Below, piece after piece: positions 37,434 through 45,629 of a stretch of 64,000 nucleotides of DNA. The position numbers were made by a program, and so were the translations under genes. The stretch comes from Sandaracinaceae bacterium (lineage in GTDB: Bacteria > Myxococcota_A > Polyangia > Polyangiales > Houyiibacteriaceae). The notes under the pieces are model-generated. The model saw nothing but the letters and a program-made list of their open reading frames with translations. It did not search any database and was not told where the DNA came from. The DNA lies in the NCBI GenBank assembly GCA_020633075.1, contig JACKEI010000001.1, positions 2,108,001 through 2,172,000 on the forward strand, given 5' to 3'. Position 1 is the first letter of the stretch. The number at the start of each line of letters is the position of its first letter.

Positions 37434-37786
37434 GGCGCCTCCAGCAGCCCAGCGGGCAGCGCCACGTCCATGTCGATCGCCCCGTCCAGCAGCCCTCCGT
37501 CGTCCAGCGACACACGCGCGGCGCGTACGTCTCCGGTCACGCGTCCGGTCTCGCCGACGTGCAGCGCCCGAGTCGCGACGACGTCGCCCGTCACCCGCCC
37601 GAGCGCGGTCAGCGACCCAACCGTCAGCGGCCCGATCACCTGGCCTCGCTCTAGTACGCGAACGTGTCCGCTCACGCTGATTGTGCCCTCGACTCGCCCA
37701 TCGATGTCCATGTCGGTGTCTCCGCTGACGCTGCCCTTGAGCGTCAGACCTTCACCGATATAAGCCTCTAAGGGTTGCTGGGTCAC
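37430..37786 (-). CDS. Short bactofilin
   Basis: A 118-residue bactofilin core: YIGEGLTLKGSVSGDTDMDI, GTISVSGHVRVLERGQ and TGDVRAARVSLDDGGLLDG show the six-residue strand pattern of the beta-helix. Tail extensions are minimal. It is the first gene of a tight cluster: short bactofilin, bactofilin, pyrE and a lipoprotein. Two adjacent bactofilins could copolymerise. ATG at 37786 is used. Confidence 0.88.
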   Translation of the reverse strand: MTQQPLEAYIGEGLTLKGSVSGDTDMDIDGRVEGTISVSGHVRVLERGQVIGPLTVGSLTALGRVTGDVVATRALHVGETGRVTGDVRAARVSLDDGGLLDGAIDMDVALPAGLLEAP

Positions 37787-37850
37787 GTTTCTGGACTTTC
37801 GAGTGCGGGACCCCAGCCAGATACCACCTCCACTCGGCCGTGTCAGCCCC

Positions 37851-38999
37851 TCACGGGCAAGGGCTCGGTATGTCCTGCCCCAAGGCGATCCCCCCGAAGC
37901 GGCCGACGTAGCCGTCGAACGTCACCGCCACGCTCAGGGCGTCGCACGGGAGGTTCGGGTCGGGCTCCTCGGGTGGGTCTTGCAGGACGTCGATCATGTT
38001 GCTGAGGATGGTCTGCAGCGTCCGGAAGAGCGGCGTTCCAATGCACACGCCCACGTTCGGCCCCTGCGCGATCATGTCGTTGAAGCCCCAGCGCCCGGCC
38101 ACGATCACCCGTGGCGGGGTGGGCTGCGGGTCGAAGAACATCTCGTAGACGTTGCCGGTGGCCAAGAGGTCCGTCAGCGTGACCTCCACGCCCAGGGTCG
38201 TGCCCACGAGCTTGATGGGGGTGCGGTCAGGCAGCCGAGCCACGAGCACGCCGTCCGTCACATAGGCCGTGGTCACACGCACGTTGGGTGTGTTGACGTC
38301 GTTCGCGATGAAGGTGTCGGAGCGGCCCCAGAAGTAGTCGTTGCCATCCCAGTTGGGCGGCGGCGCGGGGGAGTCGTCCGGTTGGAAGGCCTCGCTGCCC
38401 ACGATGTTGATGTTCGGGGGTCCGCCGCCAGGCGCTCCGGGGGTCCCGAACACCGTCTGCGTCACCGTGACCGTGACCCGCGAGTCGTTGGGCTCGCCGT
38501 TCCAGTCGTCGATCAGGAGCAGCACGGCGCCCACGCCGCGCTCCTGCGTCATGATCAGGTCCGTGTCGATGCCGGCGGCGCCCAAAGACAAGACAGGGAA
38601 AAAGCTGTTCCCGAAGGTGTTGTCGATGCCGTCGTTCCCGTCGACCTGGATGGGCAGGCCCTCGCTGGGCGGGCGACACTCGGTCGCCGCTTCCGTCGCG
38701 GTGGTGCACAGGTTGTCCAGGTTGAAGCCGATGTCCCGCCACGGCGCGGTCGCTGGGTCGTCGCCAGGCTCGCCGCGCTGGTCGATGAGGATGTCGCGCA
38801 GAACGACCACGTAGGTCTCATCTCCCGGCGCGTCGGCGTCCGCCACCCGTGCGGGGGGGACGCGACCGGTGCAGCCGCCACCCTCGCTTGGGAGCAGCCC
38901 GGGGTCAAAGACCGAGCATGCGCTGGTCCCCACACTCGAGAGTGCCACGAGCACCGCGAGTGCTCGAGTGTCGAAGCAAGCCGCTTTCCGCCATTCCAT
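37851..38999 (-). CDS. Uncharacterised lipoprotein
   Basis: ATG at 38999 gives 382 residues with a weak signal peptide and a Cys near residue 28 (SVGTSACS). The mature part contains YVVVLRDILIDQRGEPGDD and NDGIDNTFGNSFFPVLS; the latter resembles a calcium-binding-like Asp-rich turn. Hydrophobic segments near the end suggest a beta-barrel or beta-sandwich. I recognise no family, although similar proteins seem common in myxobacteria (from memory, not checked). It is divergent from gshA. Confidence 0.65.
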   Translation of the reverse strand: MEWRKAACFDTRALAVLVALSSVGTSACSVFDPGLLPSEGGGCTGRVPPARVADADAPGDETYVVVLRDILIDQRGEPGDDPATAPWRDIGFNLDNLCTTATEAATECRPPSEGLPIQVDGNDGIDNTFGNSFFPVLSLGAAGIDTDLIMTQERGVGAVLLLIDDWNGEPNDSRVTVTVTQTVFGTPGAPGGGPPNINIVGSEAFQPDDSPAPPPNWDGNDYFWGRSDTFIANDVNTPNVRVTTAYVTDGVLVARLPDRTPIKLVGTTLGVEVTLTDLLATGNVYEMFFDPQPTPPRVIVAGRWGFNDMIAQGPNVGVCIGTPLFRTLQTILSNMIDVLQDPPEEPDPNLPCDALSVAVTFDGYVGRFGGIALGQDIPSPCP

Positions 39000-39183
39000 G
39001 AGGCCGAGTATAACGAAACTATCCGCCGGACGGTGACGGAATGCCACGGAGGTGATCGCGATGGCCTCCGTCCGCGAGCGCGACCGCCTTCGTCGTGAGC
39101 CGTGCCTGCGGCCGCGACCCCTGGTAACGTCCCGCGCCGGCGCGCGACCGAGTGCGACCCAGGAACGACCGTCGAGGACCAAC

Positions 39184-40539
39184 GTGGACAACAAAGAACC
39201 GAGCCCCCCGCTCCTGAATGGCCTCGACGACCTGCTGCGTCCGTTTCACGAAGCCGAGAGCCCGCGCAGTGAGTTCCGTGTGGGGACCGAAGCCGAGAAA
39301 TTCGGCGTGGACTCGGAGCTGCGCCCCGTGAGCTTCGACGGGCCGCACGGGGTGCTGCGCGTGCTGGAAGCGCTCTCGGAGTCCTTTGGGTGGGTGGCCA
39401 AGCGCGAGGTCCCGGACGCGCCACCCATCGCCCTGGTGCGCGGCGACGCCTCCATCACCCTCGAGCCCGCCTGCCAGCTGGAGCTCTCGGGCGCGCCCCT
39501 CGCTGACATCCACGCCACACGGGCCGAGATGGACCAGCACCTGGCCGAGCTGCGGCAGGTGTCGGAGCCCCTCGGCCTCACCTGGCTGGGGCTGGGCTTC
39601 CACCCGCTGGCCACCCTCGGCGAGCTGCCCCGCGTGCCCAAGCTGCGCTACCCCATCATGGAGCGCTACCTGCCGTCCGTCGGGGCGCGCGGGCTGGACA
39701 TGATGAAGCGCACGTGCACCGTGCAGGCCAACCTGGACTTCGAGTCGGAGGCGGACGCGATGCGCAAGCTGCGCGTGTCGCTGCGCATCCAGCCCATCGT
39801 GACCGCCATGTTCGCGAACAGCCCGTGGCACGAGGGGCGCCACCGCGGCCGAGTGGGTGAGCGGCCGGACGTCTGGCTCCACATGGACCCCCCGCGCACC
39901 GGGCTCCTGCCTTTCGCGTGGAGCGAGGGCGCCCGCTATCAGGACTACGTGGCCTGGGCGCTGGAGGCCCCCATGTTTCTGATCGTGCGCGACGGCCGCG
40001 TCGTCGAGAACACCGGGCAGCGCTTCTCGGACTTCATGGCGAACGGCTACCAGGGCGCCCGCGCCACCCGCGCCGACTGGGAGACCCACCTGAACACGCT
40101 CTTCCCCGAGGTGCGCCTCAAGCGGACGCTCGAGTGGCGCGGCGCCGACAACCAGCGGCGCGACCTGGTCTGCGCCCTCCCCGCGCTCGCCCGCGGGCTG
40201 CTCTACGACGAGGTCGCACTCGACCGAGCAGAGGCGTTGGCCTCACGCCTCTCGTACGACGAGGTGCTCGCCGCCCGTGTGGACATCACCGTGCGCGGGC
40301 TGCGGGCAGAGCTTGGCGGCCGCACCGTGGGTGAGTGGGCAGACGAGCTACTCACCATCGCGGAGGAGGGCCTGGACCGCCTCGACGTGCGCGACGCGCA
40401 CGGACGCACGGAGCGCGTGCACCTGGTGCCGCTGCGAGCCCTGGTGGACGCGGGAGCGTGTCCGGCAGACTTCTTGCGGGCGGCCCTCCCGGAGGATCAG
40501 CCCGACCCCCGCGCCATCGTCGAGCTCACGCGCGTCTGA
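39184..40539 (+). CDS. gshA: Glutamate-cysteine ligase (GCS2/plant-type)
   Basis: This enzyme makes gamma-glutamylcysteine, the first step of glutathione synthesis. In the 451-residue protein, FRVGTEAEKFGVD, RGDASITLEPACQLELSG and LGLGFHPLA match the GCS2/EgtA-like fold, with GARGLDMMKRTCTVQANLDF and FANSPWHEGRHRGRV following. GTG at 39184 is preferred because upstream residues (to 39052) lack similarity. Glutathione supply would fit the tandem GST-N protein elsewhere in the window, but no direct link is shown. Confidence 0.93.
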   Translation: MDNKEPSPPLLNGLDDLLRPFHEAESPRSEFRVGTEAEKFGVDSELRPVSFDGPHGVLRVLEALSESFGWVAKREVPDAPPIALVRGDASITLEPACQLELSGAPLADIHATRAEMDQHLAELRQVSEPLGLTWLGLGFHPLATLGELPRVPKLRYPIMERYLPSVGARGLDMMKRTCTVQANLDFESEADAMRKLRVSLRIQPIVTAMFANSPWHEGRHRGRVGERPDVWLHMDPPRTGLLPFAWSEGARYQDYVAWALEAPMFLIVRDGRVVENTGQRFSDFMANGYQGARATRADWETHLNTLFPEVRLKRTLEWRGADNQRRDLVCALPALARGLLYDEVALDRAEALASRLSYDEVLAARVDITVRGLRAELGGRTVGEWADELLTIAEEGLDRLDVRDAHGRTERVHLVPLRALVDAGACPADFLRAALPEDQPDPRAIVELTRV

Positions 40540-40614
40540 GCGCCGCGTACCGTCGTCGAGCTCGCTGGCGGCCCGCGGTCGCCTCCGAACCCAGTGTGGG
40601 GCTCCGCGGCACCG

Positions 40615-41856
40615 TCAGCGGATGGTGATGCGCGCCCAGGCACGCTTCCCGGCCTTGACCACGTAGGGCCCACCGACGGCCAGCGACGCCTTCAAGTCGG
40701 ACACCTTCTGCCCGTCGACCTGCACCGCCCCCTGCTCGATGAGCCGGCGAGCGTCGCTGCTGCTCTTGCACAGGCCCGTGTGCGCCAGCGCGCGGGGCAG
40801 CCAGACGCCCCCCTCCTCCGCGGGGAGGGTGTGCTCCGGCATGTCCTCGGGCACCTGCCCCTGCGAGAACTGCGCCTCCCAGCGCGCCTCGGCCTCACGC
40901 GCCGCCGCTGCGGAGTGGAACCTGGTCACGATCTCGGCAGCAAAGCGCACCTTGGCCACCTTGGGGTTGAGGCTGCCGCTCTCACAGTCCGCGCGCAGAC
41001 GCGCAACCTCGGCCACGGGCTGCTCCGAGAGCAGCTCGTAGTAGCGCCACATGAGGGGGTCGCTGATGCTCATGAGCTTGCCGAACTGCTCATCCGGCGA
41101 CTCCGCCACCCCGACGTAGTTGTCGAGCGACTTGCTCATCTTGTCGCCCACAATCTTGCCGTCTTCGAAGCGCGCGTTGAGCCCCTCGAGGATGGGCGTG
41201 GTCATGACCACCTGCGGGCGCTTACCGAACTCCTTCATCAAGTCGCGGCCGACCATGAGGTTGAAGAGCTGGTCGGTCCCTCCCAGCTCCACGTCGCACT
41301 CGAGGTGCACGGAGTCGTAGCCCTGCACCAGCGGGTACAACAGCTCGTGGATGGAGATGCTCTGGTGCTCCTGGTAGCGGCGCTTGAAGTCGTCGCGCTC
41401 CATCATGCGCGCCAGCGTGTACTTGCCTGCGAGCCGGATGACGTCGTCGAAGCGCATGGTGGAGAGCCACGCGCTGTTGAAGACGACGCGCGTCTTCTCG
41501 GGGTCCAGGATGCGGAAGGCCTGCTCCGCGTAGCTCTCGGCGCCGCGCGCGATGTCCTCGGCGGTCGGAACGGTGCGCGTGGCGCTCTTTCCGGAAGGAT
41601 CGCCAATCTGCGCAGTGAAGTCGCCGACGATGAACACCACCTCGTGCCCGAACGCCTGGAACTGGCGCATCTTGTTCATGAGCACGACGTGCCCGAGGTG
41701 CAGGTCGGGCCGCGTCGGGTCGAAGCCCGCCTTGACGCGCAGCGGACGGTGCTCGCCGAGACGCTTCACGAGGTCCGCCTCGACGTGCAGGTCGACGACC
41801 CCCCGCTGGAGCTCGGTGAGCTGTTCCGCCGCGCTGGATGAGATGGAGTCCGACAT
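40615..41856 (-). CDS. tyrS: Tyrosyl-tRNA synthetase
   Basis: A class I synthetase with DLHLGHVVLMNKM (the HIGH motif as HLGH), VELGGTDQLFNLMVGRDLM and DKMSKS (KMSKS). The C-terminal 60 residues (GLCKSSSDARRLIEQGAVQ) are the S4-like tRNA-binding domain. ATG at 41856 gives 413 residues, normal length. It lies 50 bases downstream of the IHF-like gene on the same strand and is probably co-transcribed with it. Confidence 0.96.
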   Translation of the reverse strand: MSDSISSSAAEQLTELQRGVVDLHVEADLVKRLGEHRPLRVKAGFDPTRPDLHLGHVVLMNKMRQFQAFGHEVVFIVGDFTAQIGDPSGKSATRTVPTAEDIARGAESYAEQAFRILDPEKTRVVFNSAWLSTMRFDDVIRLAGKYTLARMMERDDFKRRYQEHQSISIHELLYPLVQGYDSVHLECDVELGGTDQLFNLMVGRDLMKEFGKRPQVVMTTPILEGLNARFEDGKIVGDKMSKSLDNYVGVAESPDEQFGKLMSISDPLMWRYYELLSEQPVAEVARLRADCESGSLNPKVAKVRFAAEIVTRFHSAAAAREAEARWEAQFSQGQVPEDMPEHTLPAEEGGVWLPRALAHTGLCKSSSDARRLIEQGAVQVDGQKVSDLKASLAVGGPYVVKAGKRAWARITIR

Positions 41857-41906
41857 GGGCCTCGAACCTGACGCAGAAACGGCGCCCGTCAACCGTGACG
41901 AGACGC

Positions 41907-42254
41907 TCAATCGTCGTCGTCGTCGTCGTCGTCGTCGCTCGTGTCGGGAGCCGCGCCGTCCGGTCGGGCGTTGCTGCGCGGCTGATTCACCAGCTCCTTC
42001 AGCTCCTTGCCCACCTTGAAGAAGGGCAGGCGCTTGGCCGCCACGTGCACGGGCTTGCCGGTGCGCGGGTTGCGCCCGCTGTACGGCGGATACTCACGCA
42101 CGCTGAAGCTGCCGAAGCCGCGGATCTCGATGCCCTCGCTCTGCTCCATCGCCTGCGTCATCGAGTCGAAGACGCAGTTCACCACCTGCTCGGCACGGCT
42201 CTTGGTGATCTTGGTTCGCTGCGCGACAGCGTCGATGAGTTCGGACTTGGTCAT
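41907..42254 (-). CDS. HU/IHF-family DNA-binding protein with poly-Asp tail
   Basis: ATG at 42254 gives 115 residues. The first 92 form a DNABII protein close to IHF-beta: MTKSELIDAVAQRTKI, IEIRGFGSFSVREYPP and GRNPRTGKPVHVAAKRLPFFK, with the Pro-tipped beta arms. IHF and HU bend and package DNA. The last residues are an acidic tail (DTS followed by nine Asp). The tail is coded by an eight-unit GAC repeat plus GAT. Such acid tails are uncommon in DNABII proteins and could modulate DNA binding. A strong promoter and an inverted repeat lie upstream. Confidence 0.9.
   Translation of the reverse strand: MTKSELIDAVAQRTKITKSRAEQVVNCVFDSMTQAMEQSEGIEIRGFGSFSVREYPPYSGRNPRTGKPVHVAAKRLPFFKVGKELKELVNQPRSNARPDGAAPDTSDDDDDDDDD
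41913..41936. repeat. GTC/GAC trinucleotide microsatellite (8 units)
   Basis: Eight perfect GTC units on the plus strand (GAC on the coding strand) encode most of the poly-Asp tail. Uninterrupted trinucleotide runs can change copy number without shifting the frame. Confidence 0.9.
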
Positions 42255-42302
42255 CGTGTGGTTGGCCCCGGTGGCGACTGCGAAGTGCGCGTAACCACGG
42301 CG

Positions 42303-42331
42303 AGAATAGGAAAGGTCGATCGTCTGGTCAA
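42303..42331 (-). promoter_or_regulatory. Sigma-70-type promoter for the IHF-like gene and tyrS
   Basis: On the minus strand TTGACC (42331-42326) and TATTCT (42308-42303) are separated by 17 bases. They are 49 bases before the ATG. The match is close to consensus. The -35 box lies inside a 12-base inverted repeat. Confidence 0.7.
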
Positions 42332-42356
42332 CTGGCTTCCGCGCGACCAGACGATC
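42318..42356. repeat. Perfect 12-bp inverted repeat overlapping the -35 box
   Basis: GATCGTCTGGTC (42318-42329) and GACCAGACGATC (42345-42356) are exact complements with 15 bases between. The element follows the HEAT protein stop (42361) by five bases on the minus strand. It can serve as that gene's terminator and as an operator for the promoter of the IHF-like gene. Confidence 0.65.
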
Positions 42357-42360
42357 CGCA

Positions 42361-44979
42361 TCACCGGTTTGTCTCGGCGCGCAGCTCCGCGGCGAGCTCC
42401 TCACGCGCCACTTCGGACGCGACGCCCTCCGTGTCACGTGCCCGCAGCAACAGGCCACGCTCCGGCAGGTCCCGCATCGCGCGCGCGGCCAGGCGACGCG
42501 TCACCAGGTCTTCGCTCTGGATGGCGTTCCACAGCTGGCCGCGGATGTACGCGCGGCTCGCGCCACCGGGGCCGCTCCAGCCGTTGCGCATGACGTCCAA
42601 GACCTTGTTCCAGGCGTAGCTGTAGCTCTCCGAGGAGCCCGAGAGGCCCTCCCGCAGCTGGGCCGCGGTGCGCAGTCGCCGCCAGAGGGCGGACTGAGCC
42701 ATGTCCTCGGTGATGAGGCTGAACCAACCACGCTCTTCGCTCAGCACGGCCTCCTGGAGGATCTGGGCCAGCTCGCGGTTCTCGGCCAGCTTCTCCATGA
42801 GGTGCGTGACCGCCGCGCTGCCGCCACCGAGGGCGATGGCCATCGCGGCGCCGCGCTCGGACTCGCGGTCGTCCAGCATGCGGATGAGCCGGTCGTCGGA
42901 CTCCGGGTTGGCGGCGTAGCCCACGGCCAGGGCAGCCGCGCGGCGGATCTCGTAGGGCACCTGCGCGTTCGCGGCCAGGTCGAGCATGCGCGCGTTGAGG
43001 TCGGGCCGTGAGCGCTGCCAGAGCGCCGCCGCATAGTTCTTGCGCGACTGCAGCGACAGCGCGGTGTCCAGGATCTTCGTGAAGATGGCGCCCATCTGCT
43101 CGTCGCTCGCGACCATGCCGATGTTCGCCGCGGCAATCTCGCGGAGCTCGTAGTCGTCCTGACCGTCCTCGACGATGACGATCATCTCGTCGACGATGTC
43201 AGGCCGCCCGAAGGCACCGAGGCCCATGAGCGCGGAGCGCCGCGCATCCAGGACCGACTGCGTCGCGAGCGAGCGGTCGCTCGGGCCCGTGGTGCCCATC
43301 GCGAGGTTGCGCGGGCGAGTGGCCAGGCGACGCAGGCGGGTAAACCCCGGCGTGTAGTCCAGGTCGGCCAGCGCAAGCGCCGCCGCTCCCGCGTCGGTCT
43401 CCTCCAGCTGCTCGATCAGGAAGGGTCCGAAGGACGCGTCGCCCGAGCGCCCCATGGCACGCAAGAGGTCTGCTCGGCGCGCAGGCCGATGCTCGAGCAG
43501 CTCGCGGAGCGTAGCGGCAATCTCGGGGCTCGCGACCAAGCGCAGCGCCCCGAACGCGTCGTCGGCGCGGCCCTGGCCGGTGCGCGCCACGGCGGCGAGC
43601 ACGGGCGCTGCGCGCGAGTCCTCGAGGTCCGCCAAGCCGAACGCCGCCTCCGTGCGGATCTCCGCGTCATCGTTGGTCAGGTAGCCTGCCAGCGTGTCCG
43701 CGACGCGCGGGTCATGCGTGCGAGCCATCATCTTCACCAGCTCCAGGACCACGTCGCGGTCGCGTGCCTCGGCGGCGAGCACCGCCAGCTGCGTGCCCGA
43801 CGCGCTCTGCCGCAGCGACTCGATCACGGCGCTCCGCAGGTCGGCGTGTGCGTTGAGCACGTTGAAGAGAGGGCGGGCGGCGCGGGCGTCTCCGGTCCGA
43901 CCGAGGCCCGCCGTCACCGCGCGGATCACCTCCGGCGAGCGGGTCCCGGCGGCGGCCTCGCGTGTCGGCGCGGGGCGCTCGAGCTCGGCGGTGAGCATGC
44001 GGGTGAGCGGCTCCACCACGTCGGCGCCGCGCCCTTCCGCGAGCGCATGCGCGGTCAACACGCGCACGCTCTCGCTCTCGTGGCGGATGAGCCCGTCCGA
44101 ACCCAAGCGCTCCGTGCCCAGCACGCCGACCACGACGTCCGGCGAGAAGCCGTCCAGGGTCTGGAGGCGCCCGCCCGTGAACATCTCGAGCACCGCGTCG
44201 GCGGCGCGCTCTTCGCGCAAGAGCGCCAGCGTCCACACCACCTGCGCGCGGTCGCGCTCGTCGGTGTCGCCCAGCACCGCGAAGAGCGGCCCCTTCGCGC
44301 TCTCCGCGGCAGGCAGCCCAATCTCCGCGAGCGCTCGCGCGGCCGCGCGGCGCACCACGCCCGCGTGCTGCAACTCCCCGATGATCACCGGCACCGCCTC
44401 GGCGTCGTGGAAGTGACCCAGGTTCGCGAGGATGCGCTCCTTCACGTCATCGTAGGGCGCCTCGGGCAGGTACGCGCGCAGCGCGGCGAGCATCTCCGCG
44501 CGGTCGTCGATGCGGCCGATCTCCTCGAGCCGCTCGAAGCGGGTCTCGTGGTGCTGCCGACTGATGAAGCCCCACGCGCCGACGCCGATGATGGCCACGA
44601 CGAAGGCCGCGAAGATGTAGCGACCCGACTTTGTGGTGCGTGTGCCGATCTTCTCGAGCGAGCGGTCGTCCTCCTCACCCAGCGTCATCCCTCCCCCGAG
44701 GCCAGCGCCGCCGAGACCGCTGCCCACAGCAGCGAGCGGGTTGACCTGTACCTCCGCGCCAGCCGGAGGCGCGGCCAACGCAGCCACGCCGAAGGGGTCG
44801 GCGTCCTTGGGCACCGGCGCTGCGGCCAGGGCCCCTGCCCCGAAGGGATCGAGCGCTTCGCCCGCTTCTTCCGGAGCCGGCGGCACGGGCGGCAGGCTGT
44901 CCAACATCTCGAGCCCGAGCTCCTCGACGTCGTCGGTTTCGGGGAGAGGCGGAGGAGGCGGCGGGATGTCGTTGCTCAT
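42361..44979 (-). CDS. Membrane-anchored HEAT-repeat protein
   Basis: ATG at 44979 gives 872 residues. A Pro/Ala-rich cytoplasmic region (1-110) precedes a transmembrane segment near 120-140 (FAAFVVAIIGVGAWGFI). The rest is built of many HEAT-like repeats, for example VVRRAAARALAEIGLP, IRTEAAFGLADLEDSRAAPV and EIRRAAALAVGYAANPES. These form an elongated solenoid for protein binding, probably on the periplasmic side. No enzymatic domain is seen. It is the second large HEAT protein in the window. Confidence 0.78.
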   Translation of the reverse strand: MSNDIPPPPPPLPETDDVEELGLEMLDSLPPVPPAPEEAGEALDPFGAGALAAAPVPKDADPFGVAALAAPPAGAEVQVNPLAAVGSGLGGAGLGGGMTLGEEDDRSLEKIGTRTTKSGRYIFAAFVVAIIGVGAWGFISRQHHETRFERLEEIGRIDDRAEMLAALRAYLPEAPYDDVKERILANLGHFHDAEAVPVIIGELQHAGVVRRAAARALAEIGLPAAESAKGPLFAVLGDTDERDRAQVVWTLALLREERAADAVLEMFTGGRLQTLDGFSPDVVVGVLGTERLGSDGLIRHESESVRVLTAHALAEGRGADVVEPLTRMLTAELERPAPTREAAAGTRSPEVIRAVTAGLGRTGDARAARPLFNVLNAHADLRSAVIESLRQSASGTQLAVLAAEARDRDVVLELVKMMARTHDPRVADTLAGYLTNDDAEIRTEAAFGLADLEDSRAAPVLAAVARTGQGRADDAFGALRLVASPEIAATLRELLEHRPARRADLLRAMGRSGDASFGPFLIEQLEETDAGAAALALADLDYTPGFTRLRRLATRPRNLAMGTTGPSDRSLATQSVLDARRSALMGLGAFGRPDIVDEMIVIVEDGQDDYELREIAAANIGMVASDEQMGAIFTKILDTALSLQSRKNYAAALWQRSRPDLNARMLDLAANAQVPYEIRRAAALAVGYAANPESDDRLIRMLDDRESERGAAMAIALGGGSAAVTHLMEKLAENRELAQILQEAVLSEERGWFSLITEDMAQSALWRRLRTAAQLREGLSGSSESYSYAWNKVLDVMRNGWSGPGGASRAYIRGQLWNAIQSEDLVTRRLAARAMRDLPERGLLLRARDTEGVASEVAREELAAELRAETNR

Positions 44980-45057
44980 GGCGGCGCAACGATACCGGGA
45001 CCGCCCGCCCGCATCAACTGTCACGAGGTCAGCGCGGGTCGCGAGTGACGCGCCGCG

Positions 45058-45520
45058 TCAGGGCCGTTGCAGGCGATGATGACCGTCCGGAGCGAGGCGA
45101 CGGTGCTCGCTGCGCGAACCGTCGGGCCAGCGCACCACCACGTCCACCAGCGCGCCCGTCGGCAGCCCCAGGTGCAGCCGCGTGGTCATCGAAGTCCGCG
45201 CAGACCGTCGCGGTGAGCCGCGCCGGGTCATCCACCCCCACGTTCGCTGCCACGTCCGTGGAGTGGGCATCACCGTCGTTCAGGAAGAGCCGGCGGCGAT
45301 CCGTCAGCGCGAACGCAGTGAGTTCCAGGGCAGGGCGATCCTCGTAGCCATTCACATGAAACAAGTCGACATCGCCGTCCAAGTCGAAGTCGGCGGCGCA
45401 CACCGCCCATCCCCAGCGCGGCGTAGGCGTGCAGGCCACCACTGCGAAGGCGAGCAGAGCCAGACCGCACCGAACCGTGCGACTCGATGACTCAGTCCTG
45501 GAGTCCGCGAGAATGGCCAC
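45058..45520 (-). pseudogene. Frameshifted ASPIC/UnbV (CRTAC1-like) protein remnant
   Basis: The N-terminal part, from about GTG 45520, has a lipoprotein-like signal (LALLAFAVVAC) and then WGWAVCAADFDLDGDVDLFH and RRLFLNDGDAHSTDVAA, typical of FG-GAP/CRTAC1 repeats. After VCADFDDH the frame drifts to a non-family tail that ends at 45029. In the next frame, RLHLGLPTGALVDVVVRWPD, the ASPIC/UnbV domain, continues to the stop at 45058. The region between should hold several hundred residues in an intact gene. An internal deletion with frameshift near 45170-45200 explains both. It is most likely not functional. Confidence 0.65.
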
Positions 45521-45564
45521 GTCATCTCCATAGCAGGAGGCAGCGCCCCGACCCGACGCGAAGA

Positions 45565-45592
45565 AGCCCACCGCGAACGCTCGCGATGGGCT
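45565..45592 (-). terminator. Hairpin after the Cys-rich repeat protein gene
   Basis: AGCCCACCGCGA (45565-45576) and TCGCGATGGGCT (45581-45592) pair with one mismatch around ACGC. It lies 38 bases beyond the stop at 45630; on the minus strand TTCTTCG follows. A Rho-independent terminator is likely. Confidence 0.65.
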
Positions 45593-45629
45593 GCTTGCTT
45601 GGTGTCTGCGCTTGGAGCTCAGCGCATCG

